From an uncultured Lachnospiraceae bacterium (GTDB taxonomy: Bacteria > Bacillota > Clostridia > Lachnospirales > Lachnospiraceae), in assembly GCA_910585345.1 (NCBI GenBank), contig CAJUDS010000001.1, positions 503,858-551,600 on the forward strand: a stretch of 47,743 bases of DNA. Direction: 5' to 3'. Shown piece by piece: positions 1-8,098 of this stretch (its first letter is position 1; each line of letters starts with the position of its first letter). Made by a program: the position numbers and the translations under genes. The notes under the pieces are model-generated. The model searched no databases, was not told the DNA's origin, and was given only the letters and a program-made list of their open reading frames with translations.

Positions 1-129
1 CCAAGCCCGTGACCGAGTCGCAGCGCAGCGCAGACGAGGGCATGGCTCATTGGCCTCTTCATCCATCCATTCCGCCAAGCCCGTGACCGAGTCGCAGCGC
101 AGCGCAGACGAGGGCATGGCTCATTGGCC
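1..129. repeat. Tandem 55-bp REP-like direct repeat (two copies)
   Basis: Two identical 55-bp units lie at 1-55 and 75-129, separated by 19 bp (period 74 bp); the array may continue beyond the window edge. Read on the minus strand, each unit begins GGCCAATGAGCCATGCCC and ends GGGCTTGG. CCATGCCC and GGGCTTGG can pair with one mismatch around a GCTGCGC-rich centre, so each unit can fold as a hairpin. The second unit contains the stop codon of the helicase gene (121-123). The ATGA at the stop also opens a 21-codon reading frame in the unit (MSHALVCAALRLGHGL then GGMDG). Whether that frame is translated is unknown; a dispersed REP-type element is the simplest reading. Confidence 0.7.
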
Positions 130-2358
130 CTGCCTCCCGCCCTCCGCCAGACGCTCTTTTAGTTTCGTATTTCTCTGCGCAACGGTTACATTGCGGACCG
201 CATAGGAAAGCGCCTTTTTCGCTCCTACCATCACCAATATTTTTTTTGCTCTCGTAATGCCGGTATAGAGCAGATTTCTCTGCAGCATCACATAATGGTT
301 CATCAGCACAGGCAGCACTACAATCGGATATTCCGATCCCTGGGCTTTATGGATCGTTGTTGCGTAGGCGTGGACCAGTTCGTCCAGATCCGCCGCTTCA
401 TATAGAATCTCTCTGCCTTCAAAGCCGACGGTCAGACAGCGCTCTTCCCTGTTTACCGATGCTATCGTGCCAATATCCCCGTTAAACACTTCTTTGTCAT
501 AATTGTTTCTGATCTGCATTACCTTATCGCCTGTACGGAACGCAAAACCGCTTCTGCGCAGCTGCGCTTTTCCACAGCCGCCTTCCCCTTCCGGATTGAG
601 CGCTTCCTGCAAAACCATATTCAGATTGGACGCGCCTGCAATGCCGCGCTGCATCGGCGTCAGCACCTGTATCTCGCATGCGGGTATCCGGTAATACTTC
701 GGCAGCTTGGTTTTTACCAGTGATACGACTTCTTCCACTGCTTCTTTTGGTGTCTCTCTTGGCAGAAAAAAGAAATCCGTATGTGGCCCGTTGGATAGAT
801 CCGGCATCCGTCCCGCGTTGATCCGATGTGCGTTCATAATAATGCGGCTCTCTTTAGCCTGCCGGAATATTCTTGTCAGCCGGATCACGGGAAATCTGCC
901 GCAGTCAATCATATCCCGTAATACATTGCCTGCGCCCACGCTGGGAAGCTGGTCAATATCGCCTATCAAAATAAGCCGCATCCCCAAAGGAACCGCCTTC
1001 AGCAAAGCGTTCATCAGCACAATATCGATCATAGAACATTCGTCCACGATCAGTACATCCCCTTCCAGCTGGTTTTCTTCATTTCTCTGATATCCTTGTG
1101 GCGGTTTGCATTCCAGAAGTCTGTGAATCGTCTTTGCCTCCAGACCCGTTGTTTCCGTCATTCTTCTGGCCGCTCTTCCCGTAGGCGCCGCCAAAAGAAT
1201 TTTCAGCCCATAGGCGCGCAGCGCAGCTATAATCCCCTGCGTCGTTGTCGTTTTTCCCGTACCCGGACCGCCTGTCAGAATCATCACCTTGGAAAGAGCC
1301 GCCTGCCTGATTGCCTCTGTCTGTATTGCATCATACTGTATACCGACAGACCGCTCAATCATGGACACATCTACGGACAGATTTTCATTTCCCTGTTCAC
1401 GCCTGGCCTTTGACAAGGCCGTCCACAGCCTGTCCCCGGCCGGCTGCGCGGCCAGCGCAGACAGTTTATTGGCTGTGCCGATTTCCGCGTAATAAAACGG
1501 CGGCAGATAAACGGCTTCTTCTTCCGCGGTCTCCCCCGTCTTGCGTGCTTTTCCGGTCTCGCTGCGTAAATCACCGCATTTGAGCATTTCGTCCATCGTC
1601 ATAACGATACACGCTTCCTCCGCTTCCAGAAGAGCCGCCGCCCTTTCCACAAGCTGCCTCTTATGCGCATACACATGCCCTTCATCCGCCAGTCCGCTCA
1701 ACGTATACATCAGCCCGCTGCGGAGCCTGACAAAAGATTCCCTTTCAAATCCCAGCTTTTCCGCTATGCTGTCCGCCGTCCGGAAACCGATCCCCCATAT
1801 ATCGTCCGCCAGACAGAACGGGTTCTCTTTCATCCTTTCGATGCTCCTGTTTCCATACTGCCTGTAGATCTTTGCCGCAAACGATGTGCTGACCTCGTGC
1901 GCCTGCAGAAAGAGCATGATATTTTTTACCTCTTTCTGCTTCTGCCAGCTCTCTGCGATCTGCCGGACCCTTTTGCCGCCGATGCCCGGCACCTCAAGCA
2001 GAAGTCTGATATTATCCTCTATGACAGTAAACGTGTCCACACCAAATTTCTGCACGATTCTTCTGGCAAATTCAGGGCCGACTCCCTTGATCAAACCGCT
2101 GCCGAGATATTTCTCCATCCCGTAAACCGTGGCGGGCAGAGTCTCCTCCCACCGCTGCGCCATGAACTGCCTTCCATATTTGCCATCTATCTTCCAGTTT
2201 CCATCAAGCAAAAGCACGGAACCAACCGTTACGTCCAGCAGATTCCCGACCACCGTCACCAGATCATCATACCCTTTGACACGCACCTTCAGCACAGAAT
2301 ATCCGTTTTCCGGATTCTGGTATGTAATTCGTTCCACAACACAACGGATCTTTGTCAA
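121..2358 (-). CDS. recD2: RecD2-type ATP-dependent DNA helicase
   Basis: Superfamily 1B 5'-3' DNA helicase of the RecD2 (RecD-like, RecBC-independent) type, 745 aa, expected to act in DNA repair in the cytoplasm. The N-terminal third carries the OB-like region and helix-hairpin-helix repeats (GSGLIKGVGPEFARRIV near 86-102, EVPGIGGKRV near 122-131). Walker A is GGPGTGKTT at 363-371, Walker B is VLIVDECS near 435-442, and the UvrD-like C-terminal motif is TIHKAQGSEY at 668-677. Length fits the family (about 720-760 aa). The start is read as TTG at 2358 behind a GGGGG ribosome site. The stop codon lies inside a repeat unit. The HD-domain gene upstream ends 57 bp before this start on the same strand, so the two may be cotranscribed. 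Confidence 0.95.
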   Translation of the reverse strand: MTKIRCVVERITYQNPENGYSVLKVRVKGYDDLVTVVGNLLDVTVGSVLLLDGNWKIDGKYGRQFMAQRWEETLPATVYGMEKYLGSGLIKGVGPEFARRIVQKFGVDTFTVIEDNIRLLLEVPGIGGKRVRQIAESWQKQKEVKNIMLFLQAHEVSTSFAAKIYRQYGNRSIERMKENPFCLADDIWGIGFRTADSIAEKLGFERESFVRLRSGLMYTLSGLADEGHVYAHKRQLVERAAALLEAEEACIVMTMDEMLKCGDLRSETGKARKTGETAEEEAVYLPPFYYAEIGTANKLSALAAQPAGDRLWTALSKARREQGNENLSVDVSMIERSVGIQYDAIQTEAIRQAALSKVMILTGGPGTGKTTTTQGIIAALRAYGLKILLAAPTGRAARRMTETTGLEAKTIHRLLECKPPQGYQRNEENQLEGDVLIVDECSMIDIVLMNALLKAVPLGMRLILIGDIDQLPSVGAGNVLRDMIDCGRFPVIRLTRIFRQAKESRIIMNAHRINAGRMPDLSNGPHTDFFFLPRETPKEAVEEVVSLVKTKLPKYYRIPACEIQVLTPMQRGIAGASNLNMVLQEALNPEGEGGCGKAQLRRSGFAFRTGDKVMQIRNNYDKEVFNGDIGTIASVNREERCLTVGFEGREILYEAADLDELVHAYATTIHKAQGSEYPIVVLPVLMNHYVMLQRNLLYTGITRAKKILVMVGAKKALSYAVRNVTVAQRNTKLKERLAEGGRQGQ

Positions 2359-2415
2359 TTGTCACGCCCCCATCTTCGCTCTGCCAAACCCCATATGCAG
2401 TCTGCTGCGCGGCTT

Positions 2416-3015
2416 TCAGCGAAAGCTGTTTTCCACAACCCCTGGAAGCAGATCATACACAGAACAGCCGGTCTCCTTTTCAAAGTATGCTTTTATCTCA
2501 AATATCTTCTTCCATCTGTCTATCGTCGCCGGATGAACGCCATAGCGGATTGTTACGTCCACAAACCTCTTTTCCAAAAGGCAGAAACCCGTCGGCAAAG
2601 CCAGAGAGTCGCATAACTGCACCAGACGGTCATAGTCGTCATAGCCTGCATTGGCTACAAATTCTTTCATAAACAGGTAATCGTCTTCGCTCATATCGAA
2701 CTCCCCAATCGAGGTATTGATATCCTGTATCATAAACGCATGGGTTATACAAATCTGCGCTGCTTTTTCCCATCCGCGCTTCCTGCAATACCGATAACCG
2801 TCCAGCAGATGTTTTTCCGAGCTCACTCCCGCATAACGCCCGATGTCATGCAGCAGCCCATACAGGTACGCCTCGTCTACAGACAATCCTTTACAACGCA
2901 TCGCAATATTTTTACAGGCCTGCGCCACATAACGCGAATGGTCTGTCCACGCCCCCGGATTGGATTTCGACGCTTCTTTCAGCGCCAGTTCTGCGGTTTG
3001 TTTGTTTAATTCCAT
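2416..3015 (-). CDS. HD-domain phosphohydrolase-like protein
   Basis: A 199-aa soluble protein with the metal-binding HD signature. His25 sits in the first helix (TDHSRYVAQ) and the HD pair is in GLLHDIGRYAG (His56, Asp57); a further His lies in ITHAFM (about 92). HD proteins of this size hydrolyse phosphate esters, often nucleotides, but the substrate cannot be read from the sequence. The start is ATG at 3015 with AAAGGAGGAAAAC immediately upstream. It is the likely first gene of a two-gene unit with the downstream RecD2 helicase. No signal peptide or membrane segment is seen. Confidence 0.85.
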   Translation of the reverse strand: MELNKQTAELALKEASKSNPGAWTDHSRYVAQACKNIAMRCKGLSVDEAYLYGLLHDIGRYAGVSSEKHLLDGYRYCRKRGWEKAAQICITHAFMIQDINTSIGEFDMSEDDYLFMKEFVANAGYDDYDRLVQLCDSLALPTGFCLLEKRFVDVTIRYGVHPATIDRWKKIFEIKAYFEKETGCSVYDLLPGVVENSFR

Positions 3016-3112
3016 GTTTTCCTCCTTTTATAACGCGTCTGCCGCGCATCCTTCTCCTGTATGCCGGCTATTGCCGTTCTCCCTGTCATTATCCTGCAGT
3101 CCCCGCAATAAA

Positions 3113-3141
3113 AATATGATATTTCCGCCATTGTGTATCAA
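3113..3141 (-). promoter_or_regulatory. Candidate promoter for the HD-domain gene
   Basis: On the minus strand, TTGATA (3136-3141) is followed by a 17-bp spacer and CATATT (3113-3118). The -10 matches the consensus at four of six positions. It lies about 100 bp upstream of the HD gene start. Confidence 0.4.
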
Positions 3142-3280
3142 AATCCTGCCTTAATACAAAAAAGCTGAATATCGGGCATCGCACAGAAATCATATTTGCG
3201 TTTTGGGCGCATAGATTGCTCTGTGTTCCAGGCTGCGGATATAAGAATCTCTATTTTTCTTCCCTGACATACGCAGAATC

Positions 3281-3289
3281 TGTTATACT
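3281..3289 (+). promoter_or_regulatory. Extended -10 promoter for the AP2/HNH-like gene
   Basis: TGTTATACT is an extended -10 element (TG-N-TATACT) 92 bp upstream of the 3381 start; no good -35 is needed for such promoters and none stands out. The rest of the 365-bp gap (3016-3380) holds no convincing gene or terminator. Confidence 0.5.
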
Positions 3290-3380
3290 ATAACATACGG
3301 ACAGTGAATCGGCGTACAAAAAAAGCGACGGCTTTGTGCATCTGCGCCTCACTGCCAATCCATTCTGAAAGGAGCGTCCT

Positions 3381-4169
3381 ATGAATCTGCCCGGCGTATA
3401 CACTGCCAGAAAAAAAGACGGTACGATCTATTACCGCGCTTCTGTCACACACCGCTCCAAGCATATCAGTCTGGGCAGTTTTTTTTCGCAGCAGTCTGCC
3501 CACCAGGCATATACCGAAGCCTGCCGGATACTGAATGACAATTCTGTCACATTGGATTCCTACAGTGAAAAACACATGCTTCCTTTTGTGAAATGGGTCA
3601 GCCTGATGAACTTCCGTGACAATCGGATCTATATCGCCAATCCCATTTATATCCGCATCAAATATTTTGAATATTACCTGGATCCCGATACCGTACTGAA
3701 GTTTGATCTCGACGACCTTTTTTATTATTCTTCCCGTAAGATTATGAAACGCGGTAATCGTTTTTTCGTATCCGACTATGGTATGCAGATCGGTATCGCC
3801 TCACGCTACGGCATCAAAAATTATGGTGTGGAAGGAAGAGACTATCGGTTTGTCAACGGCGATCCCTTCGACTTCCGCTATGAAAATATAGAAATTCTCA
3901 ACTGCTTTCACGGCGTAAGCCAAACCGTAAAAAATGGCAGACCATGCTATAAAGCCAAAATCCATATCAACGGCGACTTTGTCATCGGATATTATGAAAC
4001 GGAAATACTGGCCGCCATTGCCTATAATAAAGCCATCGATGTTCTGAAAAAAGCCGGCGTTGCAAAGCAGTACGTCCCCAACTATATGGAAAACATATCC
4101 CCCTCCCTGTACGCCGACCTCTACAATACACTGGCCATTTCCTCAAAAATCATGGAATACCGGGCCTGA
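3381..4169 (+). CDS. AP2 / degenerate HNH / AP2 domain protein
   Basis: 262 aa, not assigned to a named family. Residues 4-50 resemble an AP2 DNA-binding domain (GVYTARKKDG, YYRASVTH, HISLGSF, AHQAYTEA). Residues 176-225 look like a second AP2 domain (YKAKIHINGDFVIGYY, then AAIAYNKA). Between them, around residues 125-172, NGDPFDFRYENIEILN matches the second half of an HNH nuclease of the HNH_3 type (pattern HH.DG..LNNR.ENL), but the catalytic histidines are missing. AP2-HNH fusions are typical of phage and intron homing endonucleases, so this looks like a domesticated, probably non-cutting DNA-binding relative. ATG at 3381 follows AAAGGAGCGTCCT. It stands alone, convergent with hisB (12 bp between stops). 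Confidence 0.65.
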   Translation: MNLPGVYTARKKDGTIYYRASVTHRSKHISLGSFFSQQSAHQAYTEACRILNDNSVTLDSYSEKHMLPFVKWVSLMNFRDNRIYIANPIYIRIKYFEYYLDPDTVLKFDLDDLFYYSSRKIMKRGNRFFVSDYGMQIGIASRYGIKNYGVEGRDYRFVNGDPFDFRYENIEILNCFHGVSQTVKNGRPCYKAKIHINGDFVIGYYETEILAAIAYNKAIDVLKKAGVAKQYVPNYMENISPSLYADLYNTLAISSKIMEYRA

Positions 4170-4180
4170 CCGCCCAGATT

Positions 4181-4771
4181 CTATAGCACCCCTTTTGTGG
4201 ACCACACACCGTCTATCCTCGGTTCATACGCCGCTGCCGCATCCAGTGCTTTGGCAAACGCCTTGAAAGTTGCCTCCGCAATATGATGGTTATTCGTTCC
4301 ATCCAGCTTCTTAATATGTAAATTCATTCCGGCGGAATAAGAAACCGCATAAAAGAAATCATAGATCATTTCCGTGTCCATCTCTCCGATCTTCGGAACC
4401 GTATATTCCGCATCAAAACGCAGATACGGCCGGCCGGACAGATCAATGGCACACAGCACCAGCGCTTCATCCATTGGAAGAATCATATGGCCATAACGCC
4501 TGATCGCCTTCTTTTCGCCCAATGCCTGCCGGATGGCTTCTCCCAATACGATTCCCACATCTTCAATCGTGTGGTGGGAATCGGTCTGCAGATCCCCTTT
4601 GCACACCACCTCCAGGTCAAACAGACCGTGCCTGGCAAAACCGTCCAGCATATGGTTAAAAAAACCAATGCCCGTATCTGCCCGGCATTCCCCGCTGCCA
4701 TCCAAATTCAATGTCATTGTGATCTGCGTTTCTTTTGTCTTTCTTGTCAGTGCAGCTTTTCTCGCTTCCAT
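4181..4771 (-). CDS. hisB: Imidazoleglycerol-phosphate dehydratase
   Basis: Catalyses dehydration of imidazole-glycerol phosphate to imidazole-acetol phosphate in histidine synthesis. 196 aa, the usual size of the monofunctional enzyme. Manganese-binding signatures are intact: GFFNHMLDGFARHG (about 36-49), DSHHTIEDVG (about 63-72) and NNHHIAEATFKAFAKAL near 160. The start is ATG at 4771. It lies 44 bp downstream of the GH25-like gene on the same strand and is far from hisF and hisH (42673-44109), so histidine genes are scattered in this genome. Confidence 0.97.
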   Translation of the reverse strand: MEARKAALTRKTKETQITMTLNLDGSGECRADTGIGFFNHMLDGFARHGLFDLEVVCKGDLQTDSHHTIEDVGIVLGEAIRQALGEKKAIRRYGHMILPMDEALVLCAIDLSGRPYLRFDAEYTVPKIGEMDTEMIYDFFYAVSYSAGMNLHIKKLDGTNNHHIAEATFKAFAKALDAAAAYEPRIDGVWSTKGVL

Positions 4772-4815
4772 CCGTTTCCTCCATAATCCCTTTCCCCGCG
4801 CTCTGTCCCCGGCGT

Positions 4816-5925
4816 CTATTTGGACGCGTAATCAATAAAGCAGACGCTCAGTTTTGCCGGCTCGTCTATCCCGTCCACCTTTGCATTTTTTGTATATTCC
4901 CACATCGTAAACTTATAAGGATAATCCGGCGTATCCGCCTCCTGGGAAAACCATATGTCATATTTGATCAGCTTGGTAAGATCAACCCGCCGGATCAGCC
5001 ACTCTTTGTCCCCATAAAGCATCGTCTTGTAACCGACCTGTTCTATGGCATCCATGAATGCCGCGGCCACTTCCGTCTTGGCGTCTCTCGAGAGCCCCTG
5101 CACTCTGGCCGTATCATTCTTCACATACTCCATGTCAAAGACAACTGGATACACAACCGAAAAGCCCTGCAGGCCCTCTATCACCCTGTCTGCTTCTTCT
5201 AACGCCTCTTCTTTTGTAATGGCCTGGGAAAAGAAAACCACCCCAAAATCCATCTCCGCTTCCGTGGCTTTGCGCACATTCTCATAAAACATATCGTCAG
5301 CCATCAGATTGCCGCTCCCATACCCCCGGGAGCCGATCTGTATCATAGCAAAATCAATCCCTGCCTTTTTCAGCCTGCCGAAGTTTACGTCCCCGTCATC
5401 AGCCGAAATACGGATACCCACTTTGGATACCTTTTCACTGTCTTCATAATATTTCATAATCGGATACTGGTAGACAAGTCCGGCATAATCATACGTATTT
5501 CTCGTCAGATACGGATTGATATCCACCCATTCTTCCGTGCCGTCCTCCGCAACCAGCTTCGTATGTTTTCCGTCGGTAGAGGGATCCTGTTCCTTTTCTT
5601 CTTCCTCTTCCTTCTTTTTCTTTTCCTCTTCGGCCTCCACACTTTCCGTCTCATCGTACATATGCCAGAAATCCAGATCGTCGCTTCTCAGCGTACTGCC
5701 TGAAATATAAGGATCATCCGCCACCGCCTCCTGCACATCGGCCTTACTTTCCGCCTGCGCGGCAGCAGTCTCCGTCTTATTCTGCACACTCTGTCCACCG
5801 GACGGTTTTCTGTTCATCAGTACTACCGCACCCACCACCGTTACCGCAAACAACAGCACGCCAACCGACATATAAAGTAAGGGCGCGCCCGCATTTCTAT
5901 CATCAAAATCATCCGACAATTTCAT
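4816..5925 (-). CDS. Membrane-anchored GH25-like (lysozyme family) protein
   Basis: 369 aa. A short cytoplasmic N-terminus is followed by one membrane segment (about 17-38), an extracytoplasmic linker with an acidic/lysine run (about 92-112), and a GH25 TIM-barrel domain from about 165 to the end. GH25 enzymes cleave the MurNAc-GlcNAc bond of peptidoglycan. The DxE motif is present (VVFDMEYV), and a WEYTKNAKVDGID segment matches the C-terminal conserved block. The first catalytic strand, normally G-I-D-V-S, reads VGIRISADDGDVNF here, so the usual Asp is Arg. Activity is therefore uncertain. It is divergent from apbE and upstream of hisB. Confidence 0.8.
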   Translation of the reverse strand: MKLSDDFDDRNAGAPLLYMSVGVLLFAVTVVGAVVLMNRKPSGGQSVQNKTETAAAQAESKADVQEAVADDPYISGSTLRSDDLDFWHMYDETESVEAEEEKKKKEEEEEKEQDPSTDGKHTKLVAEDGTEEWVDINPYLTRNTYDYAGLVYQYPIMKYYEDSEKVSKVGIRISADDGDVNFGRLKKAGIDFAMIQIGSRGYGSGNLMADDMFYENVRKATEAEMDFGVVFFSQAITKEEALEEADRVIEGLQGFSVVYPVVFDMEYVKNDTARVQGLSRDAKTEVAAAFMDAIEQVGYKTMLYGDKEWLIRRVDLTKLIKYDIWFSQEADTPDYPYKFTMWEYTKNAKVDGIDEPAKLSVCFIDYASK

Positions 5926-5947
5926 CTTTTTCCCCTTATCCTCTTTT

Positions 5948-5993
5948 CACGGAAATCAATTTTGTGCCGAAAAACGAAAAATTGATTTCCGTG
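5948..5993. promoter_or_regulatory. 16-bp perfect inverted repeat in divergent promoter region
   Basis: CACGGAAATCAATTTT (5948-5963) and its exact reverse complement (5978-5993) flank a 14-nt spacer between the divergent GH25-like and apbE genes. The right arm read on the minus strand extends to a 19-nt sequence that recurs exactly at 33972-33990. There is no U-run, so an operator or a small dispersed element is more likely than a terminator. Confidence 0.6.
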
Positions 5994-6011
5994 TTCTCCG
6001 TTTTCCAAATA

Positions 6012-6020
6012 TGCTATAAT
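6012..6020 (+). promoter_or_regulatory. Extended -10 promoter for apbE
   Basis: TGCTATAAT is a full extended -10 with a consensus hexamer. It lies about 60 bp upstream of the apbE start and just downstream of the 5948-5993 inverted repeat. The -35 position (TGTTCT) is weak. Confidence 0.6.
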
Positions 6021-6081
6021 ACACCTGACATGATATAATACTATAATATTTTCTGCCAAAATACAAGCAAGGGGAATTTAT

Positions 6082-7116
6082 ATGAAAATAAAATATTTAC
6101 CAGTTCTGTGCGCCGCAGCTCTCTGTTTCTGCTCTTTATCCGGCTGCGGCAAAAATGCGCAGCCCCTGTCAAAAACGGATTTCTATTTTGATACGGTTAT
6201 TACCATTACCCTCTATGACGACGGCCAGCTCACCGCAAAGCGGACAGACGATCTCTTTGAAAACTGCTTTGCCCTCTGCGAAACTTATGAAAACATGCTG
6301 AGCCGCACAAAAGAAGGCAGCGACATCTGGAATCTCAACCACGCGCACGGAAACCCGGTCGAAGTGAACCCTGAGACGGCGGCGCTGCTGCAGAAAGCAT
6401 TGTCTTACTGTGAAGCCACAAATGGCGCTGTGGACATTACCATTGCGCCGCTTTCCAGCCTGTGGAATTTTTCTTCCGACAGCCTGACGTATGAAAACAC
6501 CCCCGACCGTCTGCCGTCCGACAAACAGATCAAAGACCTGCTTACGCATGTGGATTACCGCAATATACGGATAGACGGCAGTACCGTCACCCTCTTGGAC
6601 CCCTGCGCCGCCGTGGATTTAGGCTGCATTGCCAAAGGCTATATTGCCGACCGTCTGAAAACCTATTTGAAAGAACAGGGCGTTCACAACGCCATCATTA
6701 ACCTCGGCGGCAATGTGCTCACCGTCGGTGGCAGACCGGATGGCTCTGCTTTCCGTCTGGGCATCCAAAAGCCTTTTGATCAAAACGGCTCTCCGATCGC
6801 CGTCCTTGCCGTTACAGACGCCTCTCTTGTTTCTTCCGGCGTATATGAACGGTACTTTGAACTGGACGGAACACGTTATCACCATCTGCTCAATACCAAA
6901 ACCGGCATGCCCGAACATAACGGTCTGGCCAGCGTAACGATACTGTCCGATTCCTCAGCCGACGGAGACATCCTCAGCACTTCCTGCTTCCTGCTTGGCC
7001 TGGAAGACGGTATGGCTTATGCAGAATCCCTTCCGGGCATTGAAGCAGTCTTTATCACGGAAGATCACAAGCTCTACCCGACCTCCGGGCTTTCCGGGCT
7101 TCTACAAAAGCCGTAG
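6082..7116 (+). CDS. apbE: FAD:protein FMN transferase, lipoprotein
   Basis: Transfers FMN from FAD to a Thr/Ser of target flavoproteins on the outer face of the membrane. 344 aa with a lipoprotein signal peptide: basic start, hydrophobic stretch and lipobox LSGC with Cys22 as the lipid-modified residue. ApbE features are clear: FDTVITITLYDDG near the start, VDLGCIAKGYIADRL, AIINLGGNVLTVGG, HHLLNTKTGMPEHNGL and the C-terminal ADGDILSTSCFLLG. ATG at 6082 follows AAGGGG. No Rnf or Nqr genes are nearby, so its substrate is encoded elsewhere. Its 3' end overlaps the convergent AraC-family gene by 62 bp. Confidence 0.95.
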   Translation: MKIKYLPVLCAAALCFCSLSGCGKNAQPLSKTDFYFDTVITITLYDDGQLTAKRTDDLFENCFALCETYENMLSRTKEGSDIWNLNHAHGNPVEVNPETAALLQKALSYCEATNGAVDITIAPLSSLWNFSSDSLTYENTPDRLPSDKQIKDLLTHVDYRNIRIDGSTVTLLDPCAAVDLGCIAKGYIADRLKTYLKEQGVHNAIINLGGNVLTVGGRPDGSAFRLGIQKPFDQNGSPIAVLAVTDASLVSSGVYERYFELDGTRYHHLLNTKTGMPEHNGLASVTILSDSSADGDILSTSCFLLGLEDGMAYAESLPGIEAVFITEDHKLYPTSGLSGLLQKP

Positions 7117-7933
7117 GCGTCATATGCACACAGCTCTGAAAGGCGCGCAGAAAGATGGTATACTCCTGGAAACCGCATTCCTCTCCCACCCTGGTCACCG
7201 GAACGCCGCGCAGCAGCTTTTCTTTGGCGGCGGCAATTCTCTTTTCCGTCATATAACGGTGTATCGTATACCCGGTTTCGCTTTTGAACTGGCGCATCAT
7301 ATGATACTTACTGATATAGAAAGTTTCCGCCAGCCCGTCAATGGAAATATTTTCATAGATATGTTCATTGATGTAACTGAGCAGGTCAATCACCTTCTGA
7401 TTACAGACGGCCGCCGGACGCGCAATTTCTTCCCGTCCTTCTCCAAAACAGACACGGTTTACCGCCAGCAGGAACAGGCGGAATAAGAGTATTTTTTCCG
7501 CCTCATACCCATACCGCTTATCTCCTTCCTCCATCCTCGCCAAAAGCGTCCCCGCCTCCGTCGCCCTGAAGTCACCGGCGCGCAGCACGTAAGACTTTTT
7601 AGCCGAAGCCTGCTCGAAACAGAGAAACGGGTCATAACCGTCTGCCCGGCAGCTCTCCAGACATTCCTGCGAGATATATAAAATGCTTCTCTCATAAGGC
7701 GCGGAAAAATCAATCGTCGGCCTGTGGATGTCGTTTCTGTTTACAAGAACAAGATCCCCCGGTTCCAGCACATAGGACTTTCCTTCTATCATATAAGTGA
7801 CATTTCCCGCATAAAACACAATCATTTTATAAAAATCATGATAATGCAGTCCTACTTCCCCGATGGCGGTATCCCTTAAATGAAACAGCCGGAAGGGCTC
7901 CTGCAGATATCCGGTTTTTTCATAACTTTCCAT
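7055..7933 (-). CDS. AraC-family transcriptional regulator
   Basis: 292 aa. The N-terminal half is a cupin-like sensor domain (HYHDFYKMIVFYAG, YVLEPGDLVLVNRNDIH). The C-terminal 100 residues carry two helix-turn-helix motifs: ISIDGLAETFYISKYHMM and the AraC signature region ending GFQEYTIFLRAFQ. The effector is probably a small sugar-like molecule, but this cannot be read. It is divergent from the DapF-like gene at 8099 and convergent with apbE, which it overlaps by 62 bp. It may control its own divergent promoter region. Confidence 0.9.
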   Translation of the reverse strand: MESYEKTGYLQEPFRLFHLRDTAIGEVGLHYHDFYKMIVFYAGNVTYMIEGKSYVLEPGDLVLVNRNDIHRPTIDFSAPYERSILYISQECLESCRADGYDPFLCFEQASAKKSYVLRAGDFRATEAGTLLARMEEGDKRYGYEAEKILLFRLFLLAVNRVCFGEGREEIARPAAVCNQKVIDLLSYINEHIYENISIDGLAETFYISKYHMMRQFKSETGYTIHRYMTEKRIAAAKEKLLRGVPVTRVGEECGFQEYTIFLRAFQSCVHMTPTAFVEARKARRSGRACDLP

Positions 7934-7995
7934 TCTCTTCCCCTCTTTCTTGTCAAAATGCAGTCATTGCAGCGATTCCTCCGCCATACCACATC

Positions 7996-8024
7996 AGTTT
8001 ACCGGCAATGCGCATTTTTTGCAA
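7996..8024 (-). promoter_or_regulatory. Candidate promoter for the AraC-family gene
   Basis: Minus strand TTGCAA (8019-8024), 17-bp spacer, TAAACT (7996-8001), about 60 bp upstream of the start. It lies in the region shared with the divergent DapF-like gene. Confidence 0.5.
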
Positions 8025-8065
8025 TATAAAGAGCAATATTTATTATTTAAATAGAATTAAATGCT

Positions 8066-8074
8066 TGCTATAGT
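8066..8074 (+). promoter_or_regulatory. Extended -10 promoter for the DapF-like gene
   Basis: TGCTATAGT is an extended -10 ending 24 bp before the start at 8099; the -35 region (TTTAAA) is weak. Confidence 0.45.
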
Positions 8075-8098
8075 AGAAATACAGAAAGGGGGATGCTT

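Noticed and set aside
1..129. CRISPR-like array at the left edge
   Set aside because: Repeats of 55 bp with one 19-bp spacer are outside normal CRISPR dimensions, and no cas gene is present.
1663..2616. Long plus-strand frame of 317 codons
   Set aside because: It is antisense to recD2 and the HD gene, which have complete motifs; composition is that of a shadow frame.
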